64,000 bases of DNA from the NCBI RefSeq assembly GCF_001047375.1, contig NZ_LFVU01000006.1, positions 48,724 through 112,723 on the forward strand, in the 5' to 3' direction. A program made the position numbers and the translations under genes. Shown here one piece after another: positions 19,060 through 27,044 of this stretch. The notes beneath the pieces were generated by a model that was given only the letters and a program-made list of their open reading frames with translations, did no database searches and was not told where the DNA came from. The DNA is from Clostridium cylindrosporum DSM 605. Lineage in GTDB: Bacteria; Bacillota; Clostridia; Clostridiales; Caloramatoraceae. Numbering within the stretch: position 1 is the first letter of the stretch; every line of letters begins with the position of its first letter.

Positions 19060-19966
19060 AAATAGCCTCCTCTAGAGGTCTCTTCTTATATTCTATGTAA
19101 TGCTTTCGAACTTCTTTCAGTCCATTCCCCACACTAATAGGTTTAGTTTGTAATGTTTCTAATACTTTTTCTACTTTTAGCCCTGCATTGAGTGGTCTAT
19201 TAGCAACTTGTCCTAACAATTCCGTTTTTATAGGTATTAATAACTCTTTATTTAAGCCTATAGTGTCTGCTGCCTTAATTGCAAAAGTATACCTATCCAT
19301 AATTTCACTTCCAACTATATTAAATACACCCTTAATGTTTTTATCACAACATTCTTTAATCATCTCTGCTAAATTAGGACAGTAAGTAGGACTACTTATT
19401 TGATCAACAGGTACTTTCATAGATTTATTTTCACTAAGACTTTTTATTAACTGCATTATAAAATTTTTAGACTGTAAATCCCAACCGTATACCACTGTGG
19501 TTCTTATAATTAAATATTCCTCTGTTTCTTTCAGTATTATTTTTTCGCCTAAAAGCTTAGTTTCTCCATAATAATTTATAGGATTGACTTCTGCTATTTC
19601 ATCATAAGGTCCATTTATTCCGTCAAATACATATTCTGTAGAAATATATATAATCCTACAGTTATATTTTTTGCACTCCTTAACTATATTTTCAATTCCT
19701 AAAACATTTATCCTGTAAGTTTCTTCTCTATTTCTTTCACAATATTCTACATTTGTTAAGGCAGCTGTTATTATTACAATATTAGGTTGTATTTTTGAAA
19801 AGACATTATTAATACTTTCTAAGTCTGATACATCTAAATGCTCCAAATTTTCTATTTTTCCTTTTGAATATGTACCATAAACTTTATAGGTTGTATCTAA
19901 TTCAATTGTCTTGTACAACTCTCTACCTAAAAATCCTGATGCTCCTATTATTAAAACTTTTTTCAA
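19052..19966 (-). CDS. NAD-dependent sugar-nucleotide reductase/epimerase (RmlD-like SDR)
   Basis: 304 residues. Rossmann motif VLIIGASGFLGREL at the start; RmlD-like TNVEYCERNREETYRIN; SDR Tyr-Lys motif YYGETKLLGE; strand pattern of dTDP-4-dehydrorhamnose reductases. It probably reduces the 4-keto group of the CDP-4-keto-6-deoxyhexose made by the neighbouring dehydratase. The start is taken as TTG 19966 because AGGTAG lies 7 bases before it and the protein then begins directly at the Rossmann strand; an ATG 21 bases upstream has no ribosome site. It overlaps the dehydratase gene. Confidence 0.8.
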   Translation of the reverse strand: MKKVLIIGASGFLGRELYKTIELDTTYKVYGTYSKGKIENLEHLDVSDLESINNVFSKIQPNIVIITAALTNVEYCERNREETYRINVLGIENIVKECKKYNCRIIYISTEYVFDGINGPYDEIAEVNPINYYGETKLLGEKIILKETEEYLIIRTTVVYGWDLQSKNFIMQLIKSLSENKSMKVPVDQISSPTYCPNLAEMIKECCDKNIKGVFNIVGSEIMDRYTFAIKAADTIGLNKELLIPIKTELLGQVANRPLNAGLKVEKVLETLQTKPISVGNGLKEVRKHYIEYKKRPLEEAIYE

Positions 19967-19998
19967 AATATCACTACCTATCTCCATTTATTAAAAAG

Positions 19999-20775
19999 TT
20001 ATTTCCATACTTTCCACGGTACTTGCCCACTATTCCACATATTTTCAAGAACATACTTATCTCTTTGGGTATCCATGCATTTCCAAAACCCTGGATGCTT
20101 ATAAGCAACAATTTGATTATCCTTAGCTAGATTGCTTAAAGGCTCTCCTTCAAAGGCTGTACTATCACCTTCAATATAATCAAATACTTCTGGTTCGAGA
20201 ACAAAGAAACCTCCATTAATCCAAGCATCAAGTGTTTTTGGTTTTTCAATAAACTCCAAAACACTAGCGTCATCATTAAGTCCTAATACACCATATCTTC
20301 CACTTGGTTGAACAGCTGTAACTGTAGCAAGCTTGCCATGAGATTTATGAAAAGCTAATAATTCCTCAATATTTACATTTGATACTCCATCACCATAAGT
20401 AAGCATAAAAGTCTCATCACCTATATATTTCTTTATCCTTTTTATTCTTCCGCCTGTTAAAGTATCAATTCCTGTATTAGCTAATGTAACCTTCCAAGGT
20501 TCCACTTCTTCACTAGAATGAATTGCCATTTTATTTTTAGCTAAATCAAATGTAACATCTGAACCATGCAAAAAATATTGTGCAAAATATTCTTTTATTA
20601 CATACCCCTTATAACCTAAACAAATAACAAAATCATTAAAGTTATAATGAGAATAAAGCTTCATAATATGCCATAAAATAGGTCTTTCTCCTATTTCAAT
20701 CATAGGTTTTGGCTTTAAATGTGATTCTTCACTTATACGTGTTCCATATCCTCCAGCTAAGATAACTACTTTCAC
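19999..20775 (-). CDS. rfbF: Glucose-1-phosphate cytidylyltransferase
   Basis: Makes CDP-glucose from CTP and glucose 1-phosphate. 258 residues, the usual length. Nucleotidyltransferase signature VILAGGYGTRISEESHLKPK with PMIEIGERPILWHIMK, the classic RfbF form; metal-binding Asp in YGDGVSNV; C-terminal WKCMDTQRDK, typical of RfbF. The start is GTG at 20775 with GAGGAG upstream. It lies in the middle of the glycan operon, 24 bases after the epimerase gene and 32 bases before the TTG of the reductase gene. Confidence 0.95.
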   Translation of the reverse strand: MKVVILAGGYGTRISEESHLKPKPMIEIGERPILWHIMKLYSHYNFNDFVICLGYKGYVIKEYFAQYFLHGSDVTFDLAKNKMAIHSSEEVEPWKVTLANTGIDTLTGGRIKRIKKYIGDETFMLTYGDGVSNVNIEELLAFHKSHGKLATVTAVQPSGRYGVLGLNDDASVLEFIEKPKTLDAWINGGFFVLEPEVFDYIEGDSTAFEGEPLSNLAKDNQIVAYKHPGFWKCMDTQRDKYVLENMWNSGQVPWKVWK

Positions 20776-20799
20776 AAAATCATCTCCTCTTAATGTATT

Positions 20800-21339
20800 C
20801 TAAAATTCACTAATAAAACTATTGAATGGTGGTAACTTATTATCTTTTTCAGATAAAATAGGTTCTTTAATTGGCCAAGGTATATTGATTGAATCCCATC
20901 TTATACCATCTTCATGACTAGGTGAGTATATAGATGACATTTTATAAATAACAGTAGTATCATCTTCTATTACTAAATAACCATGAGCAAATCCAGCTGG
21001 AATATATACTATATTATGCTTTTTAGCATCTATATAAAAACAAGCATATTGTCCATAAGTTAATGATTCTTTTCTAACATCAACTGCAACATCAAAAATA
21101 CTTCCTTTGACACAATAAATAAGCTTTGCTTGTTCATAAGGAGGTTTTTGTAAATGCAACCCTCTTAAAACACCTTTATTAGATGTTACCATTAAATCTT
21201 CATTAAAATCATATTCTAATCCTAAACGCTTAAAAGTATCACTATGAAATGGTTTTATAGATACTCCTCTGTGATCTGTAAATATATTTGGTATAATTTC
21301 AATAGGTCCCTCAATATTTGTCTTATTTATTTTATACAT
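20800..21339 (-). CDS. dTDP/CDP-4-dehydro-6-deoxyhexose 3,5-epimerase (RmlC-like)
   Basis: Cupin sugar epimerase, 179 residues. The catalytic His lies in RGLHLQKPPYEQAK (His62 of E. coli RmlC) and the catalytic Tyr in VIYK (Tyr132 of E. coli RmlC). IPAGFAHGYLV and DGIRWDS are typical of the family. The first Tyr of the usual YY pair just after the active site is Ile here, which may bear on whether one or two carbons are epimerised. Since the operon makes CDP-glucose and no dTDP-glucose genes are seen, the likely substrate is CDP-4-dehydro-6-deoxyglucose; this is inferred. Confidence 0.85.
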   Translation of the reverse strand: MYKINKTNIEGPIEIIPNIFTDHRGVSIKPFHSDTFKRLGLEYDFNEDLMVTSNKGVLRGLHLQKPPYEQAKLIYCVKGSIFDVAVDVRKESLTYGQYACFYIDAKKHNIVYIPAGFAHGYLVIEDDTTVIYKMSSIYSPSHEDGIRWDSINIPWPIKEPILSEKDNKLPPFNSFISEF

Positions 21340-21374
21340 TTAAATCACTTCCAGTTTTATTTTTAATGTGTACT

Positions 21375-22388
21375 TTAATATAATTTTTTTAGATTTTCTG
21401 CATATTCATCTAACGTATCCTCTTTAAAAAGTCCATATTTATATAAAGAACATTGAGAACATGTACTACCAGCTTCTTGTACCCCATTAAGCAATTGCCT
21501 TCTAAAATTATTAAATTCATCATCATTCCAAATACTTTCAATGCATTGTTCTGTAACATTCCCTAATGTTTTAGGATACGTCATAGAGCAACAAGGTACA
21601 ACAGCTCCATCTGGATTTACTTGCATCATATAAAAAGGTTGCGGGCAAATATTACTATCCATTATGGAGTTTCCACTTTGTGTCATATCTAGTTTTTTAC
21701 CCTTTGAAAGCTTTTCATAATTAATTTCTTTTACTGTCGGAGTTAAATGTTCTATAGCAATGGTATCGCATATACCTCCAAATATATCAAAGAATTTTTG
21801 TTCCTCAGTTTCATTATTAAAAGCACAATCTATTATCTTTATATAAACATTAGTTCTTCCTCTATTTTCATAAAAGAATTTTATATTTTCTACAAGTTTA
21901 TCAAAATTTATTTTAACATTCGAAACACTACTATAACTTTCTGCAGAAACCCCTTGTATAGATATCCTTAATTTATCAAGTCCTGCATCTATAAGGGAAA
22001 GTGATAAATCTGGATTAAGCAAGGCTCCATTTGTTACTATATCAGTACTATCCGCAACATTTTTTCTCTTTGCATATCTTATCATTTCACTAATCTCTTT
22101 ATGTAATAATGGTTCACCTATACCTGCAAATCTGAGCATTTTAAGTTTATTTTTAAAATTACTCATATCGTCTATACATTTTTTATACATATTTATATCC
22201 ATAAAAACTTTATCAGATATGTATCCATGTTTGTTTCTTGGTAAAGCATGTAAACAATAATTACATCTAAAATTACAATTATAAACAGGGAATATTTGAA
22301 CCAAAAAAGGAGTATTAAGGGGTAACACTTCAGCTAGAACTGTACGTTTACCACCTGGCGTAATACCATTTATAATTTTACTATTCAT
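21375..22388 (-). CDS. Radical SAM/SPASM-domain protein (copy 1 of 3)
   Basis: 337 residues. Radical SAM 4Fe-4S motif CNFRCNYC at Cys38, Cys42 and Cys45, with GIGEPLLH as the SAM-contacting glycine-rich segment. The C-terminal SPASM-like region has ICPQPF, DGAVVPCC and CSQC cysteines, so auxiliary iron-sulphur binding is likely. SPASM members oxidise or epimerise peptides, sugars or aminocyclitols, or cross-link side chains; the substrate here is unknown. It belongs to a set of three tandem paralogues with the same N-terminal PL..PF layout before the cluster motif. Start 22388 has AAAGGAATG upstream. It stands between the CDP-sugar genes and the other two copies in one operon. Confidence 0.88.
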   Translation of the reverse strand: MNSKIINGITPGGKRTVLAEVLPLNTPFLVQIFPVYNCNFRCNYCLHALPRNKHGYISDKVFMDINMYKKCIDDMSNFKNKLKMLRFAGIGEPLLHKEISEMIRYAKRKNVADSTDIVTNGALLNPDLSLSLIDAGLDKLRISIQGVSAESYSSVSNVKINFDKLVENIKFFYENRGRTNVYIKIIDCAFNNETEEQKFFDIFGGICDTIAIEHLTPTVKEINYEKLSKGKKLDMTQSGNSIMDSNICPQPFYMMQVNPDGAVVPCCSMTYPKTLGNVTEQCIESIWNDDEFNNFRRQLLNGVQEAGSTCSQCSLYKYGLFKEDTLDEYAENLKKLY

Positions 22389-22405
22389 AATATCATTCCT
22401 TTTAT

Positions 22406-23419
22406 TTAGTAGCTACATTTTAATCTACTTATAATCTTCTTAGTCTCATCATCTAAGTTATCTTCTGGATGAGCAACGTCATCTGGTGCACAGCATACTG
22501 AACATCTATTGTTATTACATCTTTTCTTTTTTAATTGTAGTGTTTGAAAATCTTTAAGTTTTTCTCCATTCCACATACTTAATAGGGTATCTTGCTGTAC
22601 ATTTCCTAATATAACTGGCTTATAAATTGTATCGCAAGGTTCTACATCACCATTAGGAAATATCCCCAACATAAAGAATGGTAACGGACATACTTCTCTT
22701 TTTTCATGAACCCTTCCATATCTATCAGCAACTATCAATGCTTTATCTGAATATTTTACTCCATCATAAACAGGCCTACATTGTTCTATATACATTCTAT
22801 CACTTATATCTGAAAACAGATTATAGAATCTCTTTTCTTCCTCTTTTTCAAGTGCTATATCCATAATCTTTACATATACATTGCACTGCTTTTTATTTTC
22901 ATAAAAATATTTTATGTTAGATATAAATTCCTCAAAATCCAAATTATAATCACATACTTGTTTATATTTATCAGATGAAACTCCTTGAAGAGATATTCTT
23001 ATAGTATCTAATCCTGCATCAATTAAATCTTTTGCAATTTCTTCAGTGAGCAATGATGCATTAGTTATAATTTCAACTCTTTCAGCTATATTAGCTTCTT
23101 TTGCTATTTTAATCATTTCAGGCAAATTTTTATTTATTAAAGGCTCTCCATGTCCAGTTAAAGATAACATTTTTAATTTATTTGGAAATTCTTTAACTTG
23201 CTCTATAATGCGTTTATATGTTTCCAAACTCATAGTTTCTGGTTGAAAATTATACTTTTCTTTCATCTTTTCAAAACCTAAAGAATGTCCACAATAATTA
23301 CATTTAAAATTACAAAATGTAGTTGGAAATACAAATAGAGTAAATGGTGTTTTTAGTGGAACAACTTCTGAAAGTTTTGTTCTATCAAGTCCACAAATAG
23401 GCTTTATTTCAGATGCCAT
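22406..23419 (-). CDS. Radical SAM/SPASM-domain protein (copy 2 of 3)
   Basis: 337 residues. Cluster motif CNFKCNYC at Cys36, Cys40 and Cys43; GHGEPLIN as the GGE-like segment; C-terminal VCPLPFF, DVEPCDT and RCNNNRCSVCC with several cysteines, as expected for a SPASM/twitch auxiliary-cluster domain. It keeps the PLKTPFTLF lead-in shared by the set. Identity to copies 1 and 3 is clear in layout but far from complete, so these are old duplicates kept for separate tasks rather than recent copies. The start has GGAAGGTG upstream, and 17 bases separate it from copy 1. Confidence 0.88.
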   Translation of the reverse strand: MASEIKPICGLDRTKLSEVVPLKTPFTLFVFPTTFCNFKCNYCGHSLGFEKMKEKYNFQPETMSLETYKRIIEQVKEFPNKLKMLSLTGHGEPLINKNLPEMIKIAKEANIAERVEIITNASLLTEEIAKDLIDAGLDTIRISLQGVSSDKYKQVCDYNLDFEEFISNIKYFYENKKQCNVYVKIMDIALEKEEEKRFYNLFSDISDRMYIEQCRPVYDGVKYSDKALIVADRYGRVHEKREVCPLPFFMLGIFPNGDVEPCDTIYKPVILGNVQQDTLLSMWNGEKLKDFQTLQLKKKRCNNNRCSVCCAPDDVAHPEDNLDDETKKIISRLKCSY

Positions 23420-23442
23420 AATTTCTCACCTTCCTTATACCA

Positions 23443-24465
23443 TTAATTAAATAGATTTAATAATTCTACAGCTTTGTCATCAAGATATTCATTTTCATCA
23501 AGAACACAAGCACATGCATAACAAGTAGAACATACAGGTATTTTTTTTCTATTCATCATTAAATGACCCTTAATTAAATTCTTACGTTTACTTCCATTCC
23601 ATATTTGTATTAACTTTTCATCTTTTATATTTCCCATGCTAAAAGTCTCAGGAAGTCCTCCCACTGGGCAAGGAAATACATTACCATCAACATCAATCTG
23701 AAGCATATAAAATATTACAGGACATACATTTCTATATACAACCTTTTCATTATTAAGGTTACGAGAATTGTCTGCTTTCCCATTATGATTTCCCATTTGT
23801 TGTTGAAGAGTTATTAAATGTTCAATAAATATTTCATCACAAATATTCCCAAATAAATTATAAAATTTTTCTTCATCTTCTTTACTTTCTAATAAAGAGT
23901 CAATTATTTTAATAAAAATTGAACATTCTCCCTTATTTTTATACAAATAAGTAAGGTTTTCATAAATTTTTTCAAAATCTACATCAACATTAGAAACTTC
24001 TTTGTATTTTTCAGAATTTAATCCTTGCAAAGAAACCTGTATTCTAGTAGTTCCTGCTTCTATTAGTGCATCTGAAATCTCAGGAGTTAATAATGAAGCA
24101 TTTGTTAAAATATCTAATCTTTCTGCTATATTTAATTGTTTTGCCTTTGCTATCATTTTAGGTAAATCTGGATTCATTAGGGGTTCCCCTAATCCTGAAA
24201 ATACTATCCTCTTAAGTTTCACTGGGAATTCTTTTATATTTTCCAAAATATTTTCATATGTTAAAAAATCCATATTTTTTAACTCATAATTAGTTTTAGC
24301 TAATTCTCCATCATTCTCTCCTCTTGTACTATGTAAACAGTAAAAGCATTTAAAATTACAATAACGAGTTGGTTCTATAAAAATAGTAAATGGTTCACTT
24401 AAAGGAATTATATCTGCAAGCAACTTACGCTTTGTATCATAACTTGGTTTAATTTGAGCTTTCAT
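23443..24465 (-). CDS. Radical SAM/SPASM-domain protein (copy 3 of 3)
   Basis: 340 residues. Cluster motif CNFKCFYC at Cys36, Cys40 and Cys43; GLGEPLMN; C-terminal VCPVIFYML, DGNVFPCPVGG and VCSTCYACAC, the most cysteine-rich tail of the three. It is first of the three in transcription order, directly after the FkbM methyltransferase gene (23 bases). The start at 24465 has AAGGAAGG about 11 bases upstream, slightly long spacing. Function is unknown; action on the flagellar glycan or a peptide is inferred only from context. Confidence 0.87.
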   Translation of the reverse strand: MKAQIKPSYDTKRKLLADIIPLSEPFTIFIEPTRYCNFKCFYCLHSTRGENDGELAKTNYELKNMDFLTYENILENIKEFPVKLKRIVFSGLGEPLMNPDLPKMIAKAKQLNIAERLDILTNASLLTPEISDALIEAGTTRIQVSLQGLNSEKYKEVSNVDVDFEKIYENLTYLYKNKGECSIFIKIIDSLLESKEDEEKFYNLFGNICDEIFIEHLITLQQQMGNHNGKADNSRNLNNEKVVYRNVCPVIFYMLQIDVDGNVFPCPVGGLPETFSMGNIKDEKLIQIWNGSKRKNLIKGHLMMNRKKIPVCSTCYACACVLDENEYLDDKAVELLNLFN

Positions 24466-24488
24466 TAAATAAATTTCCTTCCTTTACA

Positions 24489-25658
24489 TTAATACATTTG
24501 TTTTCTTTCTTCACATACCGCATATAATATTGTTTCCATGCCATGAATAGCATGAGATCTTAAATAAAATTTATAATTAGAATTAAATTGTCTTATAAGA
24601 AGCGGTATATTCCACATGTGCTCCACTCTATGATAAACACTTATAGCAAGATCTGGGGTGTATTGCTTTATCATATTTTCTGCTCCTAATAAGGCCTCAT
24701 ACTCTGCTCCTTCAATATCCATCTTTATAAAAGTTGGTTTAAAGTCTCTTAGAACTTCATCTAATGCAATGCATTGAATAAAGCTCCCCCCATTGTCTGA
24801 AATTGAACTTGTTGTTTGATTTCCCGATTCAAACTGTAAAATTTCTGTTGTTTTCCAAACTCCACAAGGGAAGAGAATTTCTTCTTTCGCTACACGTGAT
24901 TTATTTAAATTAATTCTTAATTTATGAAAATTATTATTATCTGGTTCAAATAATGCTATTTTTTCTATAATACCTTTATTTGCTTTTAAACTCATTGCAG
25001 TATCGCCATCAAAAGCTCCGCAATCAATAAATCTTGAGTATCCTTTTGCAAATGGTATGTCTCTAACAAAGTATTGTTCTTCCTCTGTTGGTTTAGAAAA
25101 CAAATCTGGATTACAATTAGTAATAGCATTCAAAAAATTAAAATATACTTTTCTACTCTCATCATCATAAAAAAAACTAGCAACTTTTGTAACATCTTCT
25201 TTTTCATTATTAAATGATTTTATATTTTTATCATCTTTTAAATCTAAACTCATAAATTCTTTTGTAATCACTAAGTTATAAATATCATGATAATAAAATA
25301 TTTTTTTATATCCATACTTACCCAAGTCATCTTTTAACGTTTTCAATTCATCATAGCTGCATATAAATGCGATTATAATTAATATATTTTCTTTCTCAAT
25401 TATTTTATTATTCATCTCTTCAATTTTACAAACTGGCTTATTCATATATTTAATTAATTTCTCTGATCTTTTATCAATAAAACCTTCAATGTCTATATTT
25501 GCTTTTTTCAAAAGTGTATATGTCATTTCCCCTGCATTTCCTGCACCATACACATATACATGAGAATTCATAATGTATTTTAATAATTTTTCGAGTTTCA
25601 TTTCATTTTGAACATTATTTAATAAATTACTAATTTCATTAATATAATTACTATTCAA
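24489..25658 (-). CDS. FkbM-family methyltransferase with N-terminal Rossmann-like domain
   Basis: 389 residues. The N-terminal ~140 residues hold a nucleotide-fold segment (VYVYGAGNAGEMTYTLLKKA) of the kind fused to sugar-modifying enzymes. The C-terminal ~200 residues are an FkbM SAM-dependent methyltransferase, with SAM loop DCGAFDGDTAMS and the family core KMDIEGAEYEAL. FkbM enzymes O-methylate sugars or polyketides; here a sugar of the flagellar glycan is the likely acceptor. The start is TTG at 25658 with AGGAGTGAT upstream and no competing ATG. Ten bases separate it from the GT4 gene. Confidence 0.85.
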   Translation of the reverse strand: MNSNYINEISNLLNNVQNEMKLEKLLKYIMNSHVYVYGAGNAGEMTYTLLKKANIDIEGFIDKRSEKLIKYMNKPVCKIEEMNNKIIEKENILIIIAFICSYDELKTLKDDLGKYGYKKIFYYHDIYNLVITKEFMSLDLKDDKNIKSFNNEKEDVTKVASFFYDDESRKVYFNFLNAITNCNPDLFSKPTEEEQYFVRDIPFAKGYSRFIDCGAFDGDTAMSLKANKGIIEKIALFEPDNNNFHKLRINLNKSRVAKEEILFPCGVWKTTEILQFESGNQTTSSISDNGGSFIQCIALDEVLRDFKPTFIKMDIEGAEYEALLGAENMIKQYTPDLAISVYHRVEHMWNIPLLIRQFNSNYKFYLRSHAIHGMETILYAVCEERKQMY

Positions 25659-25668
25659 GTTATCACTC

Positions 25669-26976
25669 CTAGAATTTATTATTTATATTTGCCCAAACAT
25701 TGAGCATAGTATCATCTTTGAATTCTCTTTGATAGTGAAATAATGACGACTTATTTTGTTGCTTTAGCAATGGGCTTATAGATGAAAATGCTTTTTTAAT
25801 ATTCTGAGTTTGATTATTATATCCTAGGGCAAAACTTTGTTTAAATAAATCATAATCTTTACCTAAACAAGATAAAAACCATTCTGCTGGAGTTTCACCT
25901 ATAATCTTTTTGAAATTTATTATTTTTTTAGAACAATTCATTGCTATTTCACAATTTTCATAAAAACTATCTAAGAATTTTTTTAATGTATGTTTTTTTA
26001 TAACATACTCTCTTGCACTTTCACCAACTTTTTGCCTGATATCAGGATTATTGTATAGGTATCTCATAACCCTTCCATATTCCTCTTTACTTGATACTAG
26101 AAATCCTGTCTTACCATCTTCTACAATATAATTTTCTGTTAATTGTTTTAATAATACAGGTGTTACTTCAGCTGCCATCGCTTCTAAAATTGCATTTTCT
26201 GTAGTACATGTATGATATGGCATTAAAGGATATCCGAACACATCAAATTGGGATAAAATAGGCTTAACATCTTCTACATAATCGGTATATATAAATTGAT
26301 TTTTAATTCTTTTCTCTTTAATTTTTTCACTTATACATTGTTTAGCTGGTGCATCTCCAACTAGAATAAATTTTGCTTCTGGAATATTTACTTGTTTACA
26401 AAACTCCACAAAATCTGGATGCATTTTAGAAAAATCAACCAGTCCTAAATAACCAATATTAAATTCTTCATGTTCTCTATGGTCTATTCTAGGAAAATCA
26501 TCAAATCCACCACATCCATAAACCACACCTGTTTTTTTCTTTAATATATAATTAGGAACACTCTTAAATACATCGGCTTTATAGGAAGCTTCAGTAGTAA
26601 ATAACACTCTTGTAGCCTCAACTAACATGTTAGAATTTAAAGCTGGCACCGTTAAATTTGAAATGTGTGTCCAAATCATTAGTCTAAGTGGTATTTGTGG
26701 TAATTCATATAAGAATTTAGAAATCTTAGGATGATGCCACCAATGAACTATTATTAAATCACTTTCTATTATTGCTTTTTCAAGAGTTGTTTTGTCGGGA
26801 CAAATTAAGACCTTTTCTTCTATTTCTTTTAATTTATCAATAAAATTATATTTTATTGGTTCTTCTATTAAAACAATAATATTATTAATACGCTCATCAC
26901 AATATGTAGCTAAACGTGATATAACATTTCCAACTCCACCACCCATGTGAGGTGTTATATGAAGTATGTTTAGCAT
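25669..26976 (-). CDS. Glycosyltransferase family 4-like protein
   Basis: 435 residues. N-terminal glycine-rich acceptor-domain motif HMGGGVGNVISRLA; C-terminal GT-B donor domain with FILVGDAPAKQC, the EAMAAEVTPV loop and a following Glu, as in GT4 retaining enzymes. It probably transfers a nucleotide-sugar residue in the cytoplasm. The start has AGGGTTGAT upstream. It sits between a TPR/GT2 gene and the FkbM methyltransferase gene, consistent with stepwise assembly and methylation of a short glycan. Sugar specificity cannot be read from the sequence. Confidence 0.82.
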   Translation of the reverse strand: MLNILHITPHMGGGVGNVISRLATYCDERINNIIVLIEEPIKYNFIDKLKEIEEKVLICPDKTTLEKAIIESDLIIVHWWHHPKISKFLYELPQIPLRLMIWTHISNLTVPALNSNMLVEATRVLFTTEASYKADVFKSVPNYILKKKTGVVYGCGGFDDFPRIDHREHEEFNIGYLGLVDFSKMHPDFVEFCKQVNIPEAKFILVGDAPAKQCISEKIKEKRIKNQFIYTDYVEDVKPILSQFDVFGYPLMPYHTCTTENAILEAMAAEVTPVLLKQLTENYIVEDGKTGFLVSSKEEYGRVMRYLYNNPDIRQKVGESAREYVIKKHTLKKFLDSFYENCEIAMNCSKKIINFKKIIGETPAEWFLSCLGKDYDLFKQSFALGYNNQTQNIKKAFSSISPLLKQQNKSSLFHYQREFKDDTMLNVWANINNKF

Positions 26977-27044
26977 ATAATCAACCCTATCTTTAAATTT
27001 TTAAATATCATAATTACGCAATAAAGCATATAGATTAATTATGT

